The notes under the pieces are model-generated. The model was not told the DNA's origin. It made no database searches and worked only from the letters and a program-made list of their open reading frames with translations. The translations under genes and the position numbers were made by a program. A DNA stretch of 64,000 nucleotides, from positions 248,001 through 312,000 of the forward strand of contig NC_019567.1 in NCBI RefSeq assembly GCF_000317895.1. Direction: 5' to 3'. Below, piece by piece: positions 60,645 to 64,000 of this stretch. This DNA comes from Bdellovibrio bacteriovorus str. Tiberius (lineage in GTDB: Bacteria > Bdellovibrionota > Bdellovibrionia > Bdellovibrionales > Bdellovibrionaceae). Numbering within the stretch: the stretch's first letter is position 1; every line of letters begins with the position of its first letter.

Positions 60645-61538
60645 TTGTTGAAGTTTTTTCTTGTCGTCCTTTTCCCGTTTCTTTTGATTACATGCACGTC
60701 ACAAAAGGAATTGGGAAGCCGCGAAAAGCCAATTCAGTTTGCACTGGTTCCGGGCCAGGATTCCGCCGTGCTTATGGAGAATGGAAAGCTGCTGGAAAAG
60801 TGGATTCTGGAAAAATCCGGACTGCACGTGCGCATGCAGGTGCCGGTCAGTTACGTGGCGGTCGTGGAGGCCATCGGTTCGCAACGAGTGGATGTGGCGA
60901 TCTTAAACACTTTTGGTTATGTGCTGGCTCACGACAAGTACGGTGCGCAGGCAAAATTGATTGGAGTGAACCGTGGTATTTCGGAATACTGGGGTCAGAT
61001 CATCACCGCCGATCCGAAAATCAAATCTTTGAATGATCTGCAGGGCAAGAAGTTTGCGTATGTCGATCCCGCTTCAACTTCAGGCTACGTTCTGCCGGCG
61101 AAGCTTTTTAAAGATCACAACATCAAATTGGGTGACACGGTTTTTGCCGGCAAACACGACAGCGTGGTGACGATGGTTTATCAGGGCCGGGTGGATGCTG
61201 GGGCGACTTATCACACTCCTTCTGAAGACGGTGTTCTTCAGGATGCGCGCCGACTGGTGAAAGCGCAGTTCCCGGATGTTTATGAAAAAGTGCGTATTAT
61301 TCAGAAGACCGACTCCATTCCCAGTGATCCAGTGGTCTTTCGCAAAGACTTTCCGGTCGAAATCGGGGCCCGTTTGATCGCGGCGCTGAAAAGCTTCTCG
61401 TCCACTCCGGATGGGGCCAAGGCGCTGAAAAACCTCTATCATCTGGAGGGATTCAAGGATAGCTCGGACAAAGACTATGAACAGGCCCGGAAAATCCTGC
61501 TGGAGATCAGTCAGCAAGTTCAAGAACCTGCAAAGTAA
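60645..61538 (+). CDS. PhnD-type substrate-binding lipoprotein
   Basis: A 297-residue binding protein of the phosphate/phosphite/phosphonate family. It starts at a TTG, with AGGAG seven bases upstream. A lipoprotein signal with lipobox LITC follows. Family pattern: IQFALVPGQDSA, VPVSYVAVVEAIGSQRVDVAIL, YGAQAKLIGVNRG, LQGKKFAYVDPASTSGYVLPAKLF, and DSIPSDPVVFRKDF. No phnC or phnE transporter genes adjoin. It diverges from the Hpt-kinase-receiver operon with about 125 bp between, so it may feed the sensor rather than a transporter. Confidence 0.86.
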   Translation: MLKFFLVVLFPFLLITCTSQKELGSREKPIQFALVPGQDSAVLMENGKLLEKWILEKSGLHVRMQVPVSYVAVVEAIGSQRVDVAILNTFGYVLAHDKYGAQAKLIGVNRGISEYWGQIITADPKIKSLNDLQGKKFAYVDPASTSGYVLPAKLFKDHNIKLGDTVFAGKHDSVVTMVYQGRVDAGATYHTPSEDGVLQDARRLVKAQFPDVYEKVRIIQKTDSIPSDPVVFRKDFPVEIGARLIAALKSFSSTPDGAKALKNLYHLEGFKDSSDKDYEQARKILLEISQQVQEPAK

Positions 61539-61560
61539 TCAGTGACTTACGGTCTTTTCG

Positions 61561-61589
61561 CACTCGACCTTGAAAAAAGAGGCCGAGTG
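61561..61589 (+). terminator. Possible terminator after the binding protein gene
   Basis: CACTCGACCT and AGGCCGAGTG form a 10-bp stem with one mismatch around an A-rich loop, followed by GGGTTTAAT. It is 22 bp past the stop. The T-run is short, so the call is weak. Confidence 0.4.
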
Positions 61590-61756
61590 GGGTTTAATGA
61601 CCTAATGAGCCGCGCAACATTCGCAAATCTTATTCTAAGATTCTGTTGCAGCAGAGAAATTCTGCTGAAGGCCTAGTTTTACCTTTTTAGTTCCCCGTAC
61701 TTTTTCGAAATTCAAATCAACTTAAAACAAACGCTCTTATTCCTTTAGGAGGAGTT

Positions 61757-62173
61757 ATGAACAACAACAACAGCACTGAGCCTCGTATTTTAGTCACTGA
61801 TCAGGATTTCCATCGTCTGTCTGCATTGGTTTCCCAGGTGGAAGGCCCTTTTGCCGAAGCATTGGAAGAAGAACTGAGCCGCGCCAACGTGATCGCCCAA
61901 AAAGAAATCCCTAAAACCGTGGTGACGATGAATTCCCGCGTGCAATTTCTGGATGAAGTTTCCGGTCAGGAAAGTGAAATGACTTTGGTATATCCGCAGG
62001 ATGCCAAACTGGAAGAAGGCCGTCTGTCGATTCTGGCGCCGGTGGGTATTGCACTTTTGGGCTTGAGTGTGGGGCAGGAGATCAACTGGAAGCTTCCAAA
62101 TGGACAAAGCAAAAAACTGAAAGTACAGGCGGTGACTTACCAGCCGGAAGCTTCAGGAAATTTTGATCTTTAA
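61757..62173 (+). CDS. rnk: Rnk/GreA C-terminal-domain protein
   Basis: A 138-residue protein related to Rnk, the nucleoside diphosphate kinase regulator. An N-terminal coiled/helical part (FHRLSALVSQVEGPFAEALEEELSRANV) is followed by a GreA/GreB-type FKBP-like domain: VTMNSRVQFLDEVSGQESEMTLVYPQDA, ILAPVGIALLGLSVGQEINWKLPNGQ. That pattern is typical ('V.MGS.V.......G.......VGP.....G.IS..SP.G.AL.G...GD'). It may bind RNA polymerase. AGGAGG precedes the ATG by 4-5 bases. The stop overlaps the convergent gene by 4 bp. Confidence 0.85.
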   Translation: MNNNNSTEPRILVTDQDFHRLSALVSQVEGPFAEALEEELSRANVIAQKEIPKTVVTMNSRVQFLDEVSGQESEMTLVYPQDAKLEEGRLSILAPVGIALLGLSVGQEINWKLPNGQSKKLKVQAVTYQPEASGNFDL

Positions 62174-62550
62174 TCTTTAAGCTCTCGGCACACGAGAGCT
62201 TTCTTTTCTTCGTTCTTGGTATAGGTGGCTTTGAATTCACGGCCACCTTGCGAATAGGAAAGCTGCGCATCGACGCGAACGTCTTTCGAATTCCACATTT
62301 GCACATAAGTTTGGTTGTCCAAAAGCGGAATCTGATAAACGCGGGCGGGGGTGCTTTCCACCACCACCAGGTTTTGCAGCAGATCGATTTTGCCCATCTG
62401 CATGTTTTCTGCAGGATCAAAATACTTCTTCATGCGAATGGAGGAAAAGTTTCCGTACTCGCCGTCGAAGCGGCAGTTGTAGACGGAGCTTTCGTCAGCT
62501 TTCGCGGTGACAGCACTTGTGATGATTAAACCCAGAAGCCAGATTCTCAT
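62170..62550 (-). CDS. Secreted hypothetical protein, 126 aa
   Basis: The ATG at 62550 opens a signal peptide (MRIWLLGLIITSAVTAKA), though no strong ribosome site is seen. The mature protein has two cysteines (VYNCRFDGEYG and ALVCREL) and strand-like segments (VVVESTPARVYQIPLL, AQLSYSQGGREFKATYT), likely a small beta-sandwich or lipocalin-like fold with a disulfide. No family is recognised. Confidence 0.65.
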   Translation of the reverse strand: MRIWLLGLIITSAVTAKADESSVYNCRFDGEYGNFSSIRMKKYFDPAENMQMGKIDLLQNLVVVESTPARVYQIPLLDNQTYVQMWNSKDVRVDAQLSYSQGGREFKATYTKNEEKKALVCRELKD

Positions 62551-62675
62551 ATAAATCTTATCGTGTTTCAGGCCTTCGGGCTTAACGCCCGGCAACTGGC
62601 CTATGGCCCAGTTTCAAAGTCTTGACGGCGGAATATCTGCGGCGCATTTTGAATGAATCCCAGAAGGAGTCACTG

Positions 62676-63656
62676 ATGCGTGTAATTGAAATCACCCAAC
62701 CCGGCGGACCTGAAGTTTTACAAGTGCGCGAGCGTTCAAAGCCTGAACCCTCCGCCACCGAGGTGTTGATTGAAATTCACGCAAGCGGCGTAAATCGCCC
62801 GGACTGCGCGCAAAGGCAGGGAAGCTATCCTCCGCCCGCGGGGGCTTCGGATATTCCGGGGCTTGAAGTTGCGGGTAAAATCATCGCAGTCGGAGCGGAT
62901 GTCACTCGCTGGAAAACGGGCGACATGGTGTGTGCGTTGGTGACCGGGGGCGGTTACGCGGAATACGTGGCGGCTCCGGAAGGACAGTGTTTGCCGATTC
63001 CGGAAGGCATGAGTCTGATTGAGGCCGCCGCTTTGCCGGAAACCTTCTTCACTGTCTGGACGAACCTGTTTGAAAGCGGTCGCCTGCAAAAAGGCGAAAG
63101 CGTTCTGATTCACGGAGGCGCCGGCGGCATCGGCACCACGGCCATTCAAATGGCGTCCTCCATGGGGGTAAGGGTCTTTACCACTGTGGGAAAAAAAGAA
63201 TCCGTGCAGATCTGTCAGGAGCTGGGGGCCGAGCGTGTAATCCTTTATAAGGAAGAGGATTTTGTCAGCGTGGTGAAATCACTTACGGCGGACAAGGGTG
63301 TGGATGTGATTCTGGATATGGTGGGTGGTGATTACTTCACTCGAAACATTGAAGCGTTGGCTGTGCAGGGGCGTCTGGTTCAGATCGCAACCATGCAAGG
63401 GGCGAAGGTGGAACTTGATTTGCGCAAGGTGATGTTTAAGCGTCTGACTTTGACGGGTTCAACCCTGCGCGCACGTCCAGTGGCGGAAAAGTCCCGCATT
63501 GCCGCGGCGTTGTCGCAGAATATCTGGCCGCTGTTGAATAAAAATCAAATGCGCCCTGTGATTTATAAAGTCTTGAAACTGGAACAGGCCGCTGAGGCCC
63601 ACGCGATGATGGAAGCCAGTCAGCACACCGGAAAGATTGTGCTGACGGCCCGTTAG
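62676..63656 (+). CDS. NADPH:quinone oxidoreductase (zeta-crystallin type)
   Basis: A 326-residue medium-chain reductase that lacks the zinc of alcohol dehydrogenases. N-terminal MRVIEITQPGGPEVLQVRER and ASGVNRPDCAQRQGSYPPP, then the NADPH loop IHGGAGGIGTTAIQMASSMG, and VILDMVGGDYFTRN. The C-terminal AHAMMEASQHTGKIVLT ('A..H..ME...H.GKIVL') completes the quinone-reductase group (QorA/PIG3-like). It reduces quinones or related electrophiles. AAGGAG six bases before the ATG at 62676 sets the start. Confidence 0.92.
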   Translation: MRVIEITQPGGPEVLQVRERSKPEPSATEVLIEIHASGVNRPDCAQRQGSYPPPAGASDIPGLEVAGKIIAVGADVTRWKTGDMVCALVTGGGYAEYVAAPEGQCLPIPEGMSLIEAAALPETFFTVWTNLFESGRLQKGESVLIHGGAGGIGTTAIQMASSMGVRVFTTVGKKESVQICQELGAERVILYKEEDFVSVVKSLTADKGVDVILDMVGGDYFTRNIEALAVQGRLVQIATMQGAKVELDLRKVMFKRLTLTGSTLRARPVAEKSRIAAALSQNIWPLLNKNQMRPVIYKVLKLEQAAEAHAMMEASQHTGKIVLTAR

Positions 63657-63662
63657 ACAAGA

Positions 63663-64000
63663 CTATTCCAAGTGCTCTCTTTGACGGGAGCTCTTGTCAC
63701 ATTTGCCGGTGAAGGCATGATTCACAGCGCGCTGTTTCGGCGCGTTTTCAAAGAAGCGGCGCAGACCCGGCACATTCACTTCAATCATTTGTTTCATCTG
63801 ATTCTGGGACGGGGAATGAGTCGTGCCCATTTCAAAGAGCAAAGACCACACGCCGTGTTTCCAGTAAGCATAGTCTTCAAAGGCACCGTCGGCGGCGTAA
63901 AGAAGTTCTTTGGAGTTTCCGACTTCATAACCGCTTTCCACCACCGCATCTTTTGAAAGACCGATGAAGGTGCTGTCGTATTCAGTTTTGGTGTCACGGG
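63663..64000 (-). CDS. Zinc carboxypeptidase (M14 family), 3' part
   Basis: An open minus-strand frame runs off the right edge; the 5' end is outside. The visible 112 residues contain LLYAADGAFEDYAYWKHGVW and LLFEMGTTHSP. The first is the substrate-binding 'Y.A.G...D..Y' part and the second carries the catalytic Glu (FEMG) of M14 carboxypeptidases. The end, FFENAPKQRAVNH and a Lys/Arg-rich tail, follows the fold. The zinc ligands (HxxE and His) would be upstream and are not visible, so activity cannot be checked. Confidence 0.8.
   Translation of the reverse strand, partial: RDTKTEYDSTFIGLSKDAVVESGYEVGNSKELLYAADGAFEDYAYWKHGVWSLLFEMGTTHSPSQNQMKQMIEVNVPGLRRFFENAPKQRAVNHAFTGKCDKSSRQREHLE

Overview
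The window looks like chromosome of a Bdellovibrio-type predatory bacterium (Bdellovibrionota). This is inferred from gene style and content, not from a marker gene: base composition near 50% G+C, many signal-peptide proteins and lipoproteins, an alpha-2-macroglobulin/PbpC pair, a caa3-type oxidase operon, and typical SecA, GlnA, GlnB and TrmL proteins. No rRNA, intact tRNA or CRISPR array was seen.

Layout. 1-5343 is a visibly more AT-rich, one-directional block: the tail of one gene, an unknown protein, a Cro-like regulator, two small proteins, a phage/plasmid-type ATPase, an excisionase-like protein, a tyrosine integrase and a HEPN-like protein. It reads as the right end of an integrated satellite or genomic island. 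5344-5677 is non-coding, with a palindrome and CCA-ended tail that could be the attachment site, then three strong hairpins. 5678-11002 carries small secreted proteins, regulators and a DNA-alkylation repair operon (Ada-AlkA fusion plus Ogt). 11137-15083 is a two-gene nuclease/helicase operon. 15184-22415 holds envelope proteins, a PpiC isomerase and transporters. 22464-24740 is the nitrogen block (PII, glutamine synthetase, and a GcvH-like protein without its lipoyl lysine). 24993-30767 runs from a gamma-glutamylcyclotransferase-like protein through trmL and secA to a BamE-like lipoprotein. 30776-38021 has a matrixin-like protease pair and a lipid-metabolism cluster (acyl-CoA ligase, divergent KAS III, SDR, two hydrolases).

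38170-44058 is a complete terminal-oxidase operon: cytochrome c, Sco, CoxB with fused cytochrome c, CoxA of A2 type, CoxC, CoxD and CtaB. 44270-48110 has maleylacetoacetate isomerase-like and fumarylacetoacetase-like enzymes, an orphan LtaS/MdoB-like membrane domain, a beta-barrel, SodC and a 40-residue membrane protein found by reading the gap. 48353-55836 encodes a bacterial alpha-2-macroglobulin overlapping penicillin-binding protein 1C. 56297-60519 is an Hpt - hybrid kinase - receiver phosphorelay, divergent from an orphan PhnD-like binding lipoprotein. The window ends with a Rnk/GreA-like protein, a quinone oxidoreductase and the 3' end of an M14 carboxypeptidase.

The best candidates for something little described are the PD-(D/E)XK-helicase plus DEDD/GIY-YIG operon, the lysine-less GcvH-like protein with an acidic tail beside glnA, the KAS III homologue lacking catalytic His and Asn, and the island with its possible att site. 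All functions are assigned by reading motifs; no database search was possible.
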